This document shows positions 1 through 9,166 of a stretch of DNA of 64,000 bases, piece by piece (positions within the stretch are counted from its first letter, which is position 1; each line of letters starts with the position of its first letter). The notes beneath the pieces were generated by a model, which saw nothing but the letters and a program-made list of their open reading frames with translations, had not been told where the DNA came from and made no database searches. The stretch spans positions 310,001 to 374,000 of the forward strand of contig NZ_JOHY01000002.1 in NCBI RefSeq assembly GCF_000721495.1, written 5' to 3'. This DNA is from Streptomyces sp. NRRL F-5123. GTDB taxonomy: Bacteria > Actinomycetota > Actinomycetes > Streptomycetales > Streptomycetaceae. The translations under genes were made by a program, and so were the position numbers.

Positions 1-242
1 GTGCGGTTCATCGCCTCGACGGCCATCTGGGCCGCGCGGCCGATCGGGGTGTCATCCATAGGAGGCAATGTTTCACGTGAAACATCGCTCCCGAACCCCG
101 GGGGCGTGGAAAGTGATCCCCCGGCTGGTTCAGCAGTGCGGGGGCCGGGGACCGGGTCGGCCATCGGCCCCGCGATATTGGCGTCGGACCGCAATGACTC
201 ACTCTCCTCGACAGCAGGCTCGCGATAAGAAGAGCCTGCCAT
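1..242 (-). CDS. parA: ParA chromosome-partitioning ATPase, N-terminal fragment (cut by window edge)
   Basis: About 80 N-terminal residues of the Walker-type ATPase that segregates chromosomes with ParB and parS. Reading from an ATG at 240-242, the frame gives the acidic Streptomyces leader (ESESLRSDANIAGPM) and then DVSRET and MDDTPIGRAAQMAVEAMNR, which matches Streptomyces ParA as I remember it. The Walker A motif lies beyond the window. A second in-frame ATG at 57-59 (MDDTPIG) is where many shorter ParA annotations start, so the true start is uncertain. The parS site at 69-84 lies inside the long reading frame and encodes the VSRET peptide. The gene follows rsmG on the same strand, as is usual, and parB should lie next to the left. 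Confidence 0.9.
   Translation of the reverse strand, partial: MAGSSYREPAVEESESLRSDANIAGPMADPVPGPRTAEPAGGSLSTPPGFGSDVSRETLPPMDDTPIGRAAQMAVEAMNR
69..84. promoter_or_regulatory. parS site (perfect), ParB-binding
   Basis: TGTTTCACGTGAAACA is a perfect 16-base palindrome identical to the consensus ParB-binding site. It lies within the 5' end of parA. Origin-proximal parS sites load ParB for segregation of the newly replicated origin. Confidence 0.95.
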
Positions 243-278
243 GCCTGAGGGGTGCTGAACCAGCGAGCCCCGGCCGCC

Positions 279-303
279 TGTGGACAAATCCCGGTTATCC
301 ACA
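279..303. promoter_or_regulatory. Two DnaA boxes upstream of parA
   Basis: TGTGGACAA at 279-287 is a perfect box on the minus strand. TTATCCACA at 295-303 is the E. coli-type box, one base from the Streptomyces form. They lie in the 276-base gap between rsmG and parA, about 40-60 bases upstream of the parA start, so DnaA could bind at the par promoter. No other gene is visible in this gap. Confidence 0.65.
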
Positions 304-387
304 GCCGAATTGGTCTTGGTCGGTTTGTTGGCGCGCGCCTCAGCAGCAGCCCGACCGCGGCTGAGGACTCCTGGAAGCAGTGAGCGA

Positions 388-403
388 CGTTTCACGTGAA
401 ACA
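388..403. promoter_or_regulatory. parS site (one outer mismatch)
   Basis: CGTTTCACGTGAAACA contains the full 14-base core GTTTCACGTGAAAC and differs from consensus only at the outermost base. It lies between rsmG and parA, 319 bases from the first parS site. Confidence 0.9.
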
Positions 404-518
404 CGATGCGCCGCACCACGCCGGTATTGCGGCAGACACTCCGGATTATGCTGCTTTGACCGTTTCCGTCGGCGCATTCAGCCCCGACGGTGCCTGCCCT
501 GCCGCACTCTGCCCGGCT

Positions 519-1262
519 TCAGCGCCGGCGGCGTCCCGCGTTGCCTCCGGCACGCGGCGCCCGGCTCGCCCGAGCGGCCTTGGCCCGCCGCGTCGCCGCC
601 CGTACCCCGCCGGGGCTCTCGCCCACCAGGACGCGCACCACAGTGGACAGCGGGGCCACGACGCCCTCGCCGACCTGGACCACCGAGGCGCCGACCGCAC
701 CGAGCTTGCCGAGTGCCGCGCGCGCCGCCTTCAGCTCCTCCTCGGCGGTGTCGCCCTTGAGCACCGCCATCTCCCCGTGCGGCCTCAGCAGCGGCAGCCC
801 CCAGCCGGCCAGCCGTTCCAGTGGCGCCACGGCACGCGCGGTCACCACGTCCACCGGCGGCAGCTTGCCGACCATCTCCTCCGCTCGGCCGCGCACCACC
901 GTGACGTTGTCCAGCCCCAGCAGCCGTACCGCCTCCTCCAGGAAGGTGGTACGGCGCAGCAGCGGCTCCAGCAGGGTGATGTCCAGGTCGGGGCGGGTCA
1001 GTGCCAGCGGGATGCCGGGAAGGCCGGCACCGGAGCCGACGTCGCACACCGACACGCCCTGCTCGATCACCTCGGAGAGCACCGCGCAGTTCAGCAGATG
1101 CCGCTCCCAGAGCCGCGGCACCTCGCGCGGACCGATGAGGCCGCGGTGCACCCCGGCGTCCGCCAGCAGCTCGGCATAGCGCACCGCATCGGCGAACCGG
1201 TCGCCGAACACCGCCCCGGCCTGCTCCGGCGGCGCGGGAAGCTCCGCTGCTGCCTCCGTCAC
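519..1262 (-). CDS. rsmG: RsmG (GidB), 16S rRNA m7G methyltransferase
   Basis: Methylates guanosine 527 of 16S rRNA using SAM; loss of RsmG gives low-level streptomycin resistance in many bacteria. The 247-residue product has the class I methyltransferase motif [14 protein letters not shown] near residues 74-87 and the downstream VVRGRAEE and [10 protein letters not shown] stretches typical of GidB. A GTG start at 1260-1262 is chosen because AAAGGAC lies 8 bases upstream and because residues before it have no family similarity. The C-terminus is a basic Arg/Ala-rich tail (about 30 residues) longer than in E. coli. It sits between jag and parA in the conserved origin block. Confidence 0.95.
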   Translation of the reverse strand: MTEAAAELPAPPEQAGAVFGDRFADAVRYAELLADAGVHRGLIGPREVPRLWERHLLNCAVLSEVIEQGVSVCDVGSGAGLPGIPLALTRPDLDITLLEPLLRRTTFLEEAVRLLGLDNVTVVRGRAEEMVGKLPPVDVVTARAVAPLERLAGWGLPLLRPHGEMAVLKGDTAEEELKAARAALGKLGAVGASVVQVGEGVVAPLSTVVRVLVGESPGGVRAATRRAKAARASRAPRAGGNAGRRRR

Positions 1263-1338
1263 GGGACTGTCCTTTCGTCGGTTCTCGTGGTCGGTTGTCG
1301 TGTCGATCGTCACGTTCGGGCTCGTCCAGACTGACAAG

Positions 1339-1372
1339 ATTCGGCCCCGCCTGCGAGCAGACGGGGCCGAAT
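1339..1372 (-). terminator. Stem-loop between jag and rsmG
   Basis: ATTCGGCCCCG and CGGGGCCGAAT form a perfect 11-base stem around a 12-base loop, 24 bases after the jag stop reading leftward. There is no long T tract, so it may be an attenuator or mRNA-stabilising stem rather than a full terminator, since rsmG lies directly downstream. Confidence 0.5.
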
Positions 1373-1395
1373 GATCATGGGGCGGCAGCCGGTCG

Positions 1396-1914
1396 TCAGA
1401 CCGGCAGGACGACCACCCGGCGCTGGGGCTCCTCGCCCTCGGACTCGCTGCGCAGTCCCGCAGCGGCCACCGCGTCATGGACGACCTTGCGTTCGAAGGG
1501 CGTCATCGGGTCGAGCTTCACCGGCTCGCCCGTCTCCTTAGCCTCGGCGGCCGCCTCCGCGCCCAGCTGCGCCAGCTCGGCGCGCTTGCGGGCCCGGAAG
1601 CCGGCGATGTCCAGCATCAGGCGGCTGCGCTCACCGGTCTCGCGGTGCACCGCGAGCCGGGTGAGCTCCTGGAGCGCCTCCAGCACCTCGCCGTCCCGCC
1701 CCACGAGCTTGGTCAGCTCGCGTGCGGAACCGTCGCCGATGATCGACACCGAAGCCCGCTCGCCCTCGACATCCATGTCGATGTCACCGTCGAGGTCGGC
1801 GATGTCCAGCAGCCCCTCCAGATAGTCCGCCGCGATCTCACCCTCCTGCTCGAGCCGGGTCAGAGTCGCGGACGAGCCGCTGTCGGTTGCCGTGCCGGTG
1901 TTGACGTCGCTCAC
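1396..1914 (-). CDS. jag: Jag/KhpB RNA-binding protein (KH and R3H domains)
   Basis: Small cytoplasmic RNA-binding protein of the SpoIIIJ-associated (Jag, KhpB) family, 172 residues. An acidic stretch (residues 35-55) is followed by a KH-like domain with [13 protein letters not shown] (about 73-85) and a C-terminal R3H-like region with [13 protein letters not shown] (about 137-149). The usual R3H arginine/histidine spacing is recognisable. It lies 15 bases downstream of yidC on the same strand, the order found in most actinobacteria and firmicutes. Its partner KhpA is not in this window. It probably post-transcriptionally affects envelope and division genes, by analogy with streptococcal KhpB. 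Confidence 0.93.
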   Translation of the reverse strand: MSDVNTGTATDSGSSATLTRLEQEGEIAADYLEGLLDIADLDGDIDMDVEGERASVSIIGDGSARELTKLVGRDGEVLEALQELTRLAVHRETGERSRLMLDIAGFRARKRAELAQLGAEAAAEAKETGEPVKLDPMTPFERKVVHDAVAAAGLRSESEGEEPQRRVVVLPV

Positions 1915-1929
1915 GCCTGGACTCTCCTC

Positions 1930-3159
1930 TTACTTCTTCTTCGACGACAGGTTGGTCGGCTTGGCCTTGGCTCCGGACTGCTTGCCCGCGGAGCCGCCCT
2001 TCTGACCGCCCGCCTTCGGGGCCCCGGCACGGGGCGCACCGGCGCGCGGCGCTCCCGCCCGCGGCGCACCGCCGCTGCCGGACTTGGGCTTGCTGCCGCC
2101 ACCGGACGCCGGGGAAGAGCCGGAAGACCCGGAGGATTCCGTGGAGCCGCCGCCGTCGGTCGTGGCGCTGCCGCCCGCGTCCTGCTTCTGGCTGTCGGAA
2201 CCGCCCGCACGGGGGGCGCCGCCGCCCGGGGCACCGGTGTGCCGCTTGGCCTTGGTCTGCCGCTTGGGCTGGGTGCGGTTCGCCCGCGCGACCTCGACGG
2301 CCTCCTTGGCGGCGACCTCCTCCGGCGGCTCCACGAGCTTGCCCTTGGCGCGCAGCCGCTCCTGGCGCTGCTGGAAGGCCAGGCTGCCCGGGGTGGGGTT
2401 GCGGTAGATCACGAACATCTGCTGGCCCATCGTCCACACATTGGTGGTCAGCCAGTAGATGAGGACACCGACGGGGAAGTTGATACCCATCACGGCGAAG
2501 ATGACCGGGAAGACGTACATCAGCATCTTCTGCTGCTGCATGAACGGCGTCTTGACCGTCATGTCGACGTTCTTCGTCATCAGCTGGCGCTGGGTGAAGA
2601 ACTGCGAGGCCGACATCATCACGATCATGATGATGGTGACAACACGCACATCGACCAGCGTCGCACCCAGTTCCTGGACCTTGGAGGAGCTGTCGAGGAA
2701 CTTCGCCGCCAGCGGGGCACCGAAGATGTGGGCGTGCTGCGCACTGTCGACGAGGTTGTGGTCGATGACACCGACCTTGTGGCCCTTCGCGATGTTGCTC
2801 AGCACGTGGTAAAGGGCGAAGAAGAACGGCGACTGCGCCAGAATCGGCAGGCACGAGGAGAGCGGGTTGGTGCCCGTCTCCTTGTACAGCTTCATCATCT
2901 CTTCGGACTGCTTCTGGCGGTCGCTCTTGTAGCGCTCCTGGATCGCCTTCATCTTCGGCTGGAGCGCCTGCATGTTCCGCGTCGACTTGATCTGCTTCAC
3001 GAACAGCGGGATCAGGCAGATGCGGATCAGGACCACCAGCGAGACGATGGACAGACCCCACGCCCAGCCGCTGTCCTTGTCGAAGATCAGGCTGTAGAAC
3101 GAGTGGAACTGGACGATGATCCACGACACTGCGTCGTATAGGGGGTTCAGGATCCCCAC
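1930..3159 (-). CDS. yidC: YidC/Oxa1 membrane protein insertase
   Basis: Inserts membrane proteins alone or with Sec. Of 409 residues, the first about 280 hold the insertase core: an amphipathic N-terminal segment, [20 protein letters not shown], the charged cytoplasmic hairpin ([18 protein letters not shown]), [18 protein letters not shown] and two further hydrophobic segments. There is no large periplasmic domain, as in Gram-positive YidC. The C-terminal about 130 residues are a long basic, Gly/Ser-rich tail with four APRAG-type repeats, plausibly ribosome-interacting. A GTG start at 3157-3159 is chosen because AAGGAG lies 7 bases upstream and it follows yidD by 2 bases. Confidence 0.95.
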   Translation of the reverse strand: MGILNPLYDAVSWIIVQFHSFYSLIFDKDSGWAWGLSIVSLVVLIRICLIPLFVKQIKSTRNMQALQPKMKAIQERYKSDRQKQSEEMMKLYKETGTNPLSSCLPILAQSPFFFALYHVLSNIAKGHKVGVIDHNLVDSAQHAHIFGAPLAAKFLDSSSKVQELGATLVDVRVVTIIMIVMMSASQFFTQRQLMTKNVDMTVKTPFMQQQKMLMYVFPVIFAVMGINFPVGVLIYWLTTNVWTMGQQMFVIYRNPTPGSLAFQQRQERLRAKGKLVEPPEEVAAKEAVEVARANRTQPKRQTKAKRHTGAPGGGAPRAGGSDSQKQDAGGSATTDGGGSTESSGSSGSSPASGGGSKPKSGSGGAPRAGAPRAGAPRAGAPKAGGQKGGSAGKQSGAKAKPTNLSSKKK

Positions 3160-3161
3160 GG

Positions 3162-3479
3162 TCAGGCTCCTTGGGCGTGAGAGGGTCCGGTGGGCTCGGG
3201 CGTGACGGGCCCGTCGGAGCCGCCCCGCAGTGCGCGGCGCAGCAGTTGGTGCCATGGCGGCCGCTTACGCGGCGGTACATGATCCACACCGCCGGGCGAC
3301 CAGGGGTTGCACCGGAGGATGCGCCACGCGGTCAGGGCGGTGCCCTTGATCGCACCATGCCGATCGATCGCGGTGTACCCGTAGTGCGAGCACGACGGGT
3401 AATACCGGCACACCGGGCCGAGCAGCGGACTGATCGTCCACTGGTACAGCTTGATCAGTGCCAGCAGCGGGTATTTCAT
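3162..3479 (-). CDS. yidD: YidD, membrane protein insertion efficiency factor
   Basis: Small amphipathic membrane-associated protein (105 residues) that helps YidC-dependent insertion. The family core is clear: [31 protein letters not shown] and [17 protein letters not shown] regions with the conserved cysteines. Its ATG overlaps the rnpA stop as ATGA, and yidC starts 2 bases after its stop, so translation of the three is probably coupled. The C-terminal 30 residues are unconserved. Confidence 0.95.
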   Translation of the reverse strand: MKYPLLALIKLYQWTISPLLGPVCRYYPSCSHYGYTAIDRHGAIKGTALTAWRILRCNPWSPGGVDHVPPRKRPPWHQLLRRALRGGSDGPVTPEPTGPSHAQGA

Positions 3480-3874
3480 TGAGCCACCCTCCCCTCGGCG
3501 TCGCCATGGGTGTCACGGCCCAGCAGCCGCTTCAGTGCGGCGTCCAGGTCGAGGGCCAGCTGTGCATGGTCCGCGTTCCCGGCGTCGGGAAGCGCGCGTA
3601 CCACTACCAGGCTACCGGGGGGAAGCAGAGACAGGCGTTCCCGTACGAGATGCCTGAGCTTGCGCTTGACCCGATTCCGCTGTACGGCGCCGCCGACCGC
3701 CTTGCTTACGACGAAACCCGCACGTGCCGGGGGAGTGCTCTCCCCCGGCACATGCGGGTGGGTGGCGTCGCGACGCAGATGGACGACCAGCAGCGGGCGG
3801 CCCGCCCGGCGTCCACGGCGTACGGCCGCAGCGAAATCCTGGCGCCGCCTCAGCCGATTCTCGGTGGGCAGCAC
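3476..3874 (-). CDS. rnpA: RnpA, protein subunit of ribonuclease P
   Basis: Protein cofactor of RNase P, which matures tRNA 5' ends. The 132-residue product starts [14 protein letters not shown] and has the RNR motif region [14 protein letters not shown] near residues 62-75. The GTG at 3872-3874 aligns with the family start ([10 protein letters not shown]); no strong ribosome-binding site precedes it. It lies 19 bases after rpmH and overlaps yidD by 4 bases, so it is probably co-transcribed from the rpmH promoter. Confidence 0.95.
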   Translation of the reverse strand: MLPTENRLRRRQDFAAAVRRGRRAGRPLLVVHLRRDATHPHVPGESTPPARAGFVVSKAVGGAVQRNRVKRKLRHLVRERLSLLPPGSLVVVRALPDAGNADHAQLALDLDAALKRLLGRDTHGDAEGRVAQ

Positions 3875-3893
3875 GACATCAGGCCTGAGGCAA

Positions 3894-4031
3894 TCAGGCG
3901 GACAGGCGGGCGCGGCCCTTGGCGCGACGGGTCGCGAGGATCGCGCGACCGGCGCGCGTACGCATCCGCAGACGGAAGCCGTGGGTCTTGGCACGACGGC
4001 GGTTGTTCGGCTGGAAAGTGCGCTTGCTCAC
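3894..4031 (-). CDS. rpmH: Ribosomal protein bL34
   Basis: Forty-five-residue, very basic ribosomal protein with the near-universal sequence [17 protein letters not shown] followed by [19 protein letters not shown]. It starts with GTG (VSKRTFQ) at 4029-4031 with GGAG 8-9 bases upstream. First gene of the leftward block and transcribed divergently from dnaA. Confidence 0.97.
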   Translation of the reverse strand: MSKRTFQPNNRRRAKTHGFRLRMRTRAGRAILATRRAKGRARLSA

Positions 4032-4211
4032 TCAGGGGCTCCAGGAGAGTTTCGGATCCGGCGGGGCGTCGCCTGGCTGTCACCGTGCGCCCACGAAAAG
4101 CTCGCGGACCAAACGGGTCACCGCTTGACGACCGTCCGGCAGTACGAACTCCGGAGGATCCTCGCCCATCGGTAGGCAGGCGGCAGCAGCCATCGACAAC
4201 TCGACCTCGAT

Positions 4212-4241
4212 ACGGTACGTGCGGCTAGGCCATCCGGTCAA
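4212..4241 (-). promoter_or_regulatory. Candidate rpmH promoter
   Basis: On the minus strand TTGACC (4236-4241) and TACCGT (4212-4217) are separated by exactly 18 bases, fitting the Streptomyces HrdB-type vegetative consensus TTGACN-N18-TANNNT. It would give a leader of roughly 170 bases before rpmH. The rest of the 384-base rpmH-dnaA gap holds the dnaA promoter and its DnaA boxes. Confidence 0.6.
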
Positions 4242-4264
4242 ACCCGGCGGTGCGCGCCCGCCAT

Positions 4265-4285
4265 TTGTACACACCCTGTGGACAA
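4265..4285. promoter_or_regulatory. Pair of DnaA boxes at the dnaA promoter
   Basis: TTGTACACA (4265-4273, one mismatch, plus strand) and TGTGGACAA (4277-4285, perfect, minus strand) face each other 3 bases apart and end 4 bases before the dnaA -35 element. This is the arrangement expected for DnaA autorepression, as known for Streptomyces dnaA. Confidence 0.85.
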
Positions 4286-4289
4286 CGAC

Positions 4290-4319
4290 TTGAACCGTGC
4301 ACGCCGCCCTGATTACCGT
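4290..4319 (+). promoter_or_regulatory. Candidate dnaA promoter
   Basis: TTGAAC (4290-4295) and TACCGT (4314-4319) with an 18-base spacer. The same -10 hexamer occurs in the divergent rpmH promoter candidate. It predicts a leader of about 90 bases before the dnaA GTG, and the DnaA boxes directly abut it. Confidence 0.65.
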
Positions 4320-4415
4320 GGCTGAACTCCGTACTCTTCCCGCCCCTGTCGCGACCCACACGTCCGCGGGAGTCCACGCACCCAGTTAGTACAGCAACCC
4401 GAGAGAGCGTGCCCT

Positions 4416-6206
4416 GTGGCTGACGTAAGCGCCGATCTTGCCGCAGTGTGGCCCCGGGTCCTGCAGAAACTGCTGGTGAGCGGGGAGGACCTGAAGCCGG
4501 TGCACGCCGAGTGGCTGCGCCGGATCCAGCCGCTGGCGCTGGTGGCCGGGACGGCGGTGCTGTCCGCACCCAACGAATACGCCAAGAAGATCCTTGAAGG
4601 ACAGCAGCTCAAGCAGCTCATCACCGATGTGCTCAGCCATGAGTTCGGTCACACCGTGGGGATCGCCATCGCCGTCGCTTCCGGCGGCGACCAGGAGCAG
4701 CCGGCCCCCCCGTCCGCCCCCTCCCCGGAGCGGCAGCGCCCGGCCGAGGACCCGTACGACGAGGTGCCGCGCCCGCGGCACTCCTACCAGGACCCGCCCG
4801 GCGGCGGCAGCGACGACTGGACACCGCGCGCCCCGGCCGGCGAGAGCTGGCAGCAGCCCGGTCTCGGCAGCTGGGGCACGTCCTCCGGCGGCTTCCAGGA
4901 CCGCAGGTCCGACGACTACTCCGGGCATCTCGACCCGCGCCCCGACCCCTCCGGGCCCTACCGCCCCGAGCGCTCCGACGGCTACCCCTCCGTACCCCAC
5001 CAGGCGATGCCCCCGGACAGGGGCCCCTACCCTCCCGCGTCCGGCGGCGGCTACCCCCCGCAGCAGCCCCAGCCCCCCGAGTCCCGCCGCGACCGCCCCG
5101 GGTCCGGCCATACGGGCGGCCACGGCCACGGCGGCGGACCCGGATCGGGCGGTGCGAGCGGCGGGGCGGTGGAGCCGACCGCGCGGCTGAACCCGAAGTA
5201 CCTCTTCGACACCTTCGTGATCGGCGCCTCCAACCGCTTCGCGCACGCCGCCGCCGTCGCGGTGGCCGAGGCGCCGGCCAAGGCGTACAACCCGCTCTTC
5301 ATCTACGGCGAGTCGGGCCTGGGCAAGACGCACCTGCTGCACGCGATCGGGCACTACGCGCGGAGCCTCTACCCCGGCACCCGGGTCAGGTACGTCAGCT
5401 CGGAGGAGTTCACCAACGAGTTCATCAACTCCATCCGGGACGGCAAGGCGGACGCGTTCCGCAAGAGATACCGGGACATGGACATCCTGCTCGTCGACGA
5501 CATCCAGTTCCTGGCGCAGAAGGAGTCGACGCAGGAGGAGTTCTTCCACACCTTCAACACCCTGCACAACGCCAACAAGCAGATCGTGCTGTCCTCGGAC
5601 CGGCCGCCCAAGCAGCTGGTCACCCTGGAGGACCGGCTGCGCAACCGCTTCGAGTGGGGCCTGATCACCGACGTCCAGCCGCCCGAGCTGGAGACGCGGA
5701 TCGCGATCCTGCGCAAGAAGGCGGTGCAGGAGCAGCTGAACGCGCCGCCGGAGGTGCTGGAGTTCATCGCCTCGCGGATCTCCCGCAACATCCGCGAGCT
5801 GGAGGGCGCGCTGATCCGCGTCACCGCGTTCGCGAGCCTCAACCGGCAGCCGGTGGACCTCCAGCTCACCGAGATCGTGCTCAAGGACCTGATCCCGGGC
5901 GGCGAGGACTCGGTGCCGGAGATCAGCGGCAACGCGATCATGGCGGAGACGGCGGCCTACTTCGGGCTCGCGGTGGACGACCTGTCCGGCTCCTCGCGCA
6001 GCCGGGTGCTGGTCACCGCGCGGCAGATCGCCATGTACCTGTGCCGGGAGCTGACGGACCTGTCGCTGCCGAAGATCGGCGCGCTCTTCGGCGGCCGCGA
6101 CCACACCACGGTGATGCACGCCGACCGCAAGATCCGCTCGCTGATGGCCGAGCGGCGGTCCATCTACAACCAGGTGACCGAGCTCACCAACCGCATCAAG
6201 AGCTGA
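4416..6206 (+). CDS. dnaA: DnaA, replication initiator
   Basis: AAA+ initiator that binds DnaA boxes and opens oriC; 596 residues. Domain I is residues 1-85 ([26 protein letters not shown]). Domain II is a long low-complexity Pro/Gly/Asp-rich linker, roughly 86-260, which is characteristic of Streptomyces DnaA though shorter than in S. coelicolor (656 residues). Domain III has Walker [10 protein letters not shown] near 298 and Walker [11 protein letters not shown] near 357. Domain IV has the box-recognition signature [11 protein letters not shown] near 561. It starts with GTG ([14 protein letters not shown]). The gene is bounded by its own DnaA-box promoter and by a terminator that contains the best DnaA box of oriC. 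Confidence 0.98.
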   Translation: MADVSADLAAVWPRVLQKLLVSGEDLKPVHAEWLRRIQPLALVAGTAVLSAPNEYAKKILEGQQLKQLITDVLSHEFGHTVGIAIAVASGGDQEQPAPPSAPSPERQRPAEDPYDEVPRPRHSYQDPPGGGSDDWTPRAPAGESWQQPGLGSWGTSSGGFQDRRSDDYSGHLDPRPDPSGPYRPERSDGYPSVPHQAMPPDRGPYPPASGGGYPPQQPQPPESRRDRPGSGHTGGHGHGGGPGSGGASGGAVEPTARLNPKYLFDTFVIGASNRFAHAAAVAVAEAPAKAYNPLFIYGESGLGKTHLLHAIGHYARSLYPGTRVRYVSSEEFTNEFINSIRDGKADAFRKRYRDMDILLVDDIQFLAQKESTQEEFFHTFNTLHNANKQIVLSSDRPPKQLVTLEDRLRNRFEWGLITDVQPPELETRIAILRKKAVQEQLNAPPEVLEFIASRISRNIRELEGALIRVTAFASLNRQPVDLQLTEIVLKDLIPGGEDSVPEISGNAIMAETAAYFGLAVDDLSGSSRSRVLVTARQIAMYLCRELTDLSLPKIGALFGGRDHTTVMHADRKIRSLMAERRSIYNQVTELTNRIKS

Positions 6207-6950
6207 GCGGGCCGGCGCACTCCCCGCGCCCTGTTCGAATCCCCGACGCCGCGGTCCTGTTGTCCACAGGATCGCGGCTTTTTTGTCGTCCACACCCTGG
6301 GGACACCGGAGTTGTCCCGATACCCTCCACAGGTCCGGCCGCCGCACCGATGTCCGGGCAGCTCAGCCGGTTGGGGAAATGTGGGTAACCGCCGTCCACA
6401 GACTGTGGACGGCGCGGCCGTCCACAGCGCCCACCGACCGGTTGTCCACCGCTCGCCCACAGGATGCGGCCGGTTGTGCACAGCGAGGGGCCACTTCTCC
6501 ACATCTCTGTCCACTGTTCGGCAACGAAATCCGCTCTGTCCCCCGGGAGAGTGAAAGCCGTCACACCAACGTGGTGGGTTCGCCTGGGGAGAACCTGGGT
6601 ATTCCTGGGGATGCAGCTGGGGACAACCCCCCACGGCCTGTGCACGAGGTGTGCACAACTTTCCGCCATCCACAGCGGGCCCCGGTTGCCCACAGCCGTC
6701 ACCCACAGGCTCTGGGGATAAAAAACGCGGGCTGACCTGCACAGGAACCGGTTATCCACGGTATCCACACCCCCTACTACTACGACTACACGTAGAGAGT
6801 GGGGAAGGCGTTTCGAAGTCGGTCCTGTGCACAACTCGCCCGTCGTCGTCCGCCCGCCCGTGTCGCCGCTTGACGGCAAGCAGCAACGAGTGACAGTCCC
6901 CTGCGGCAGACTGTTCCCCGACAGTCGGCAACAAGCAGGAGGCGGTTCCG
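6207..6950. other. oriC: oriC, chromosomal replication origin
   Basis: The 744-base dnaA-dnaN gap has no gene and is packed with DnaA boxes in both orientations. One is perfect (6260-6268). Eight have one mismatch to TTGTCCACA: 6286-6294, 6442-6450, 6474-6482, 6495-6503, 6618-6626(-), 6650-6658(-), 6686-6694 and 6826-6834(-). Further two-mismatch boxes are at 6392-6400, 6404-6412(-), 6418-6426, 6454-6462, 6508-6516, 6752-6760 and 6761-6769. An inverted pair (6391-6413) places two boxes head to head 3 bases apart. Relative AT enrichment is seen around 6718-6727 and 6770-6795, candidate unwinding areas. Streptomyces origins are known for this dnaA-dnaN location and for large box numbers. Confidence 0.95.
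6248..6284 (+). terminator. Intrinsic terminator of dnaA, loop contains a DnaA box
   Basis: GCCGCGGTCCTGT (6248-6260) pairs with ACAGGATCGCGGC (6266-6278) through 13 pairs including one G-U, with a 5-base loop and six Ts (6279-6284). The perfect DnaA box TTGTCCACA (6260-6268) spans the loop and stem top. Confidence 0.85.
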
Positions 6951-8081
6951 GTGAAGATCCGGGTGGAGCGCGACGTACTCGCCGAGGCAGTGGCTTGGGC
7001 AGCCCGCAGCCTCCCGGCCCGTCCTCCGGTGCCGGTGCTCGCAGGCCTGCTGCTCAAGGCCGAGGACGGCCAGCTGAGCCTGTCCGGCTTCGACTACGAG
7101 GTCTCCGCCCGGGTCGCCGTCGAGGCCGAGGTGGACGAGGAGGGCACCGTCCTGGTGTCCGGCCGGCTGCTCGCCGACATCTCCCGGGCGCTGCCCAACC
7201 GCCCGGTGGAGATCTCGACCGACGGCGTCCGCGTCACCGTGGTGTGCGGCAGCTCGCGCTTCACGCTGCACACCCTGCCTGTGGAGGAGTACCCGGCGCT
7301 GCCCGCGATGCCGACGGCGTCCGGCACGGTGCCCGGCGAGGTCTTCGCCGCCGCCGCCAGCCAGGTCGCCATCGCCGCAGGGCGCGACGACACGCTGCCG
7401 GTGCTGACCGGCGTGCGGATCGAGATCGAGGGCGACACGGTGACGCTGGCCGCCACCGACCGCTACCGCTTCGCCGTCCGCGAGTTCCTGTGGAAGCCGG
7501 AGCAGGCCGACATCTCCGCCGTCGCCCTGGTGCCCGCCAAGACGCTGCAGGACATCGCCAAGTCGCTCACCAGCGGCGACACCGTGTCGATCGCGCTCGC
7601 CGGCTCCGGCGCCGGTGAGGGCCTGATCGGCTTCGAGGGCGCCGGGCGGCGCACGACGACCCGGCTGCTGGAGGGCGACCTGCCCAAGTACCGCACGCTC
7701 TTCCCCACCGAGTTCGCCTCCGTCGCGGTCATCGAGACCGCGCCCTTCGTCGAGGCCGTCAAGCGCGTGGCCCTCGTCGCCGAGCGCAACACCCCGGTGC
7801 GGCTGAGCTTCGAGCAGGGCGTGCTGACCCTGGAGGCCGGCTCCAGCGAGGATGCACAGGCTGTGGAAAGGGTCGACGCCAAGCTGGAGGGCGACGACAT
7901 CTCGATCGCCTTCAACCCGACCTTCCTGCTCGACGGCCTGAGCGCGATCGACTCCCCGGCCGCCCAGCTGTCCTTCACCACCTCCACCAAGCCGGCGCTG
8001 CTCAGCGGCCGCCCGGCCGTCGATGCCGAGGCGGACGAGGCGTACAAGTACCTGATCATGCCGGTGCGGCTGTCCGGCTGA
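6951..8081 (+). CDS. dnaN: DnaN, DNA polymerase III beta sliding clamp
   Basis: Ring-shaped processivity clamp, 376 residues in three repeated domains of about 120 residues. It begins VKIRVERDVLAEAVAWAARSLPARP and ends YKYLIMPVRLSG, the hallmark clamp C-terminus. A GTG start is used with AGGAGG 8 bases upstream. It directly follows oriC and is transcribed away from dnaA in the same direction. Confidence 0.98.
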   Translation: MKIRVERDVLAEAVAWAARSLPARPPVPVLAGLLLKAEDGQLSLSGFDYEVSARVAVEAEVDEEGTVLVSGRLLADISRALPNRPVEISTDGVRVTVVCGSSRFTLHTLPVEEYPALPAMPTASGTVPGEVFAAAASQVAIAAGRDDTLPVLTGVRIEIEGDTVTLAATDRYRFAVREFLWKPEQADISAVALVPAKTLQDIAKSLTSGDTVSIALAGSGAGEGLIGFEGAGRRTTTRLLEGDLPKYRTLFPTEFASVAVIETAPFVEAVKRVALVAERNTPVRLSFEQGVLTLEAGSSEDAQAVERVDAKLEGDDISIAFNPTFLLDGLSAIDSPAAQLSFTTSTKPALLSGRPAVDAEADEAYKYLIMPVRLSG

Positions 8082-8208
8082 GCCCGCCCGCGAGGGTCGT
8101 GCGGGCCGACGTAGGCTCGTCCTCAGGTCAGGTTCAGGGTCAGACGGCTGCGGACGGCGCCGGTACGCGTTCCGGGTGTCCGCGAGGCTTCGAAACGAAG
8201 GAAGTGTG

Positions 8209-9087
8209 ATGGAGCTCGGTCTCATCGGTCTCGGCAAGATGGGCGGCAACATGCGCGAGCGCATCCGCCGCGCAGGCCACACCGTCATCGGCTACGACCG
8301 CAACCCCGATCTCGCCGATGTCCACAGCCTCAAGGAGCTTGTGGACAGCCTGCAGGGGCCGCGCGTGGTGTGGGTCATGGTGCCGGCCGGCGCCGCGACC
8401 CAGGCGACCATCGACGAGCTGGGCGAGCTGCTCTCCCCCGGCGACCTGGTCGTCGACGGCGGCAACTCGCGCTGGACGGACGACGAGAAGCACGCCGAGC
8501 AGCTGGCCGCCAAGGGCATCGGCTTCGTCGACTGCGGCGTCTCCGGCGGCGTGTGGGGCCTGGCGAACGGCTACGCGCTGATGTACGGCGGCAAGGCCGA
8601 GGACATCGCCAAGGCGCAGCCGATCTTCGACGCGCTCAAGCCCGAGGGCGACAGCGGTGCGGTGCACGCCGGCCGGGTCGGTGCGGGGCATTTCGCGAAG
8701 ATGGTCCACAACGGCATCGAGTACGCGATGATGCAGGCCTACGCCGAGGGCTGGGAACTGCTGGAGGCTGTGGACTCGGTCACCGACGTCCGCGAGGTCT
8801 TCCGCTCCTGGAAGTCCGGTACGGTCATCCGCTCGTGGCTGCTGGACCTGGCCGTGGATGCCCTCGACAAGGACGAGCACCTGGACAGGCTGCGCGGCCA
8901 CGCCGACGACTCCGGTGAGGGACGCTGGACGGTGGAGGCCGCGATCGACAACGCGGTGCCGCTGCCGGCGATCACCGCCTCGCTCTTCGCGCGTTTCGCC
9001 TCCCGCCAGGACGACTCGCCGCAGATGAAGATGATCGCCGCACTCCGCAACGAGTTCGGCGGGCACGCGGTCACCGCCGCGGAGTAA
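8209..9087 (+). CDS. gnd: 6-phosphogluconate dehydrogenase, decarboxylating (short type)
   Basis: Oxidises 6-phosphogluconate to ribulose 5-phosphate with CO2 release in the pentose phosphate pathway. The 292-residue product is of the short, usually NAD-linked GntZ/YqeC type. The Rossmann motif [12 protein letters not shown] is at residues 4-15, the substrate loop [16 protein letters not shown] near 111-126, and the catalytic Lys/Asn region [18 protein letters not shown] near 164-181. The ATG at 8209 is chosen for the GAAGGAAG ribosome-binding site. A gnd gene between dnaN and recF is the standard Streptomyces arrangement. Confidence 0.95.
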   Translation: MELGLIGLGKMGGNMRERIRRAGHTVIGYDRNPDLADVHSLKELVDSLQGPRVVWVMVPAGAATQATIDELGELLSPGDLVVDGGNSRWTDDEKHAEQLAAKGIGFVDCGVSGGVWGLANGYALMYGGKAEDIAKAQPIFDALKPEGDSGAVHAGRVGAGHFAKMVHNGIEYAMMQAYAEGWELLEAVDSVTDVREVFRSWKSGTVIRSWLLDLAVDALDKDEHLDRLRGHADDSGEGRWTVEAAIDNAVPLPAITASLFARFASRQDDSPQMKMIAALRNEFGGHAVTAAE

Positions 9088-9094
9088 GCCGCGT

Positions 9095-9119
9095 GTGCGG
9101 GCCGCCCGGCGGCCCGCAC
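9095..9119 (+). terminator. Stem-loop after gnd
   Basis: GTGCGGGCCGC and GCGGCCCGCAC form a perfect 11-base stem with a 3-base loop, 7 bases after the gnd stop. No T tract follows, so read-through into recF is possible. Confidence 0.5.
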
Positions 9120-9166
9120 CGCACAGCACAGCAGGGAGGTCGGCGCGGCCGCGCGCCAAGCACGCG

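Noticed and set aside
68..760. Short plus-strand frames starting in or near the two parS sites (such as MFHVKH and MSDVSRETR)
   Set aside because: The start codons are part of parS palindromes or parA codons, there is no ribosome-binding site, and the products are low-complexity.
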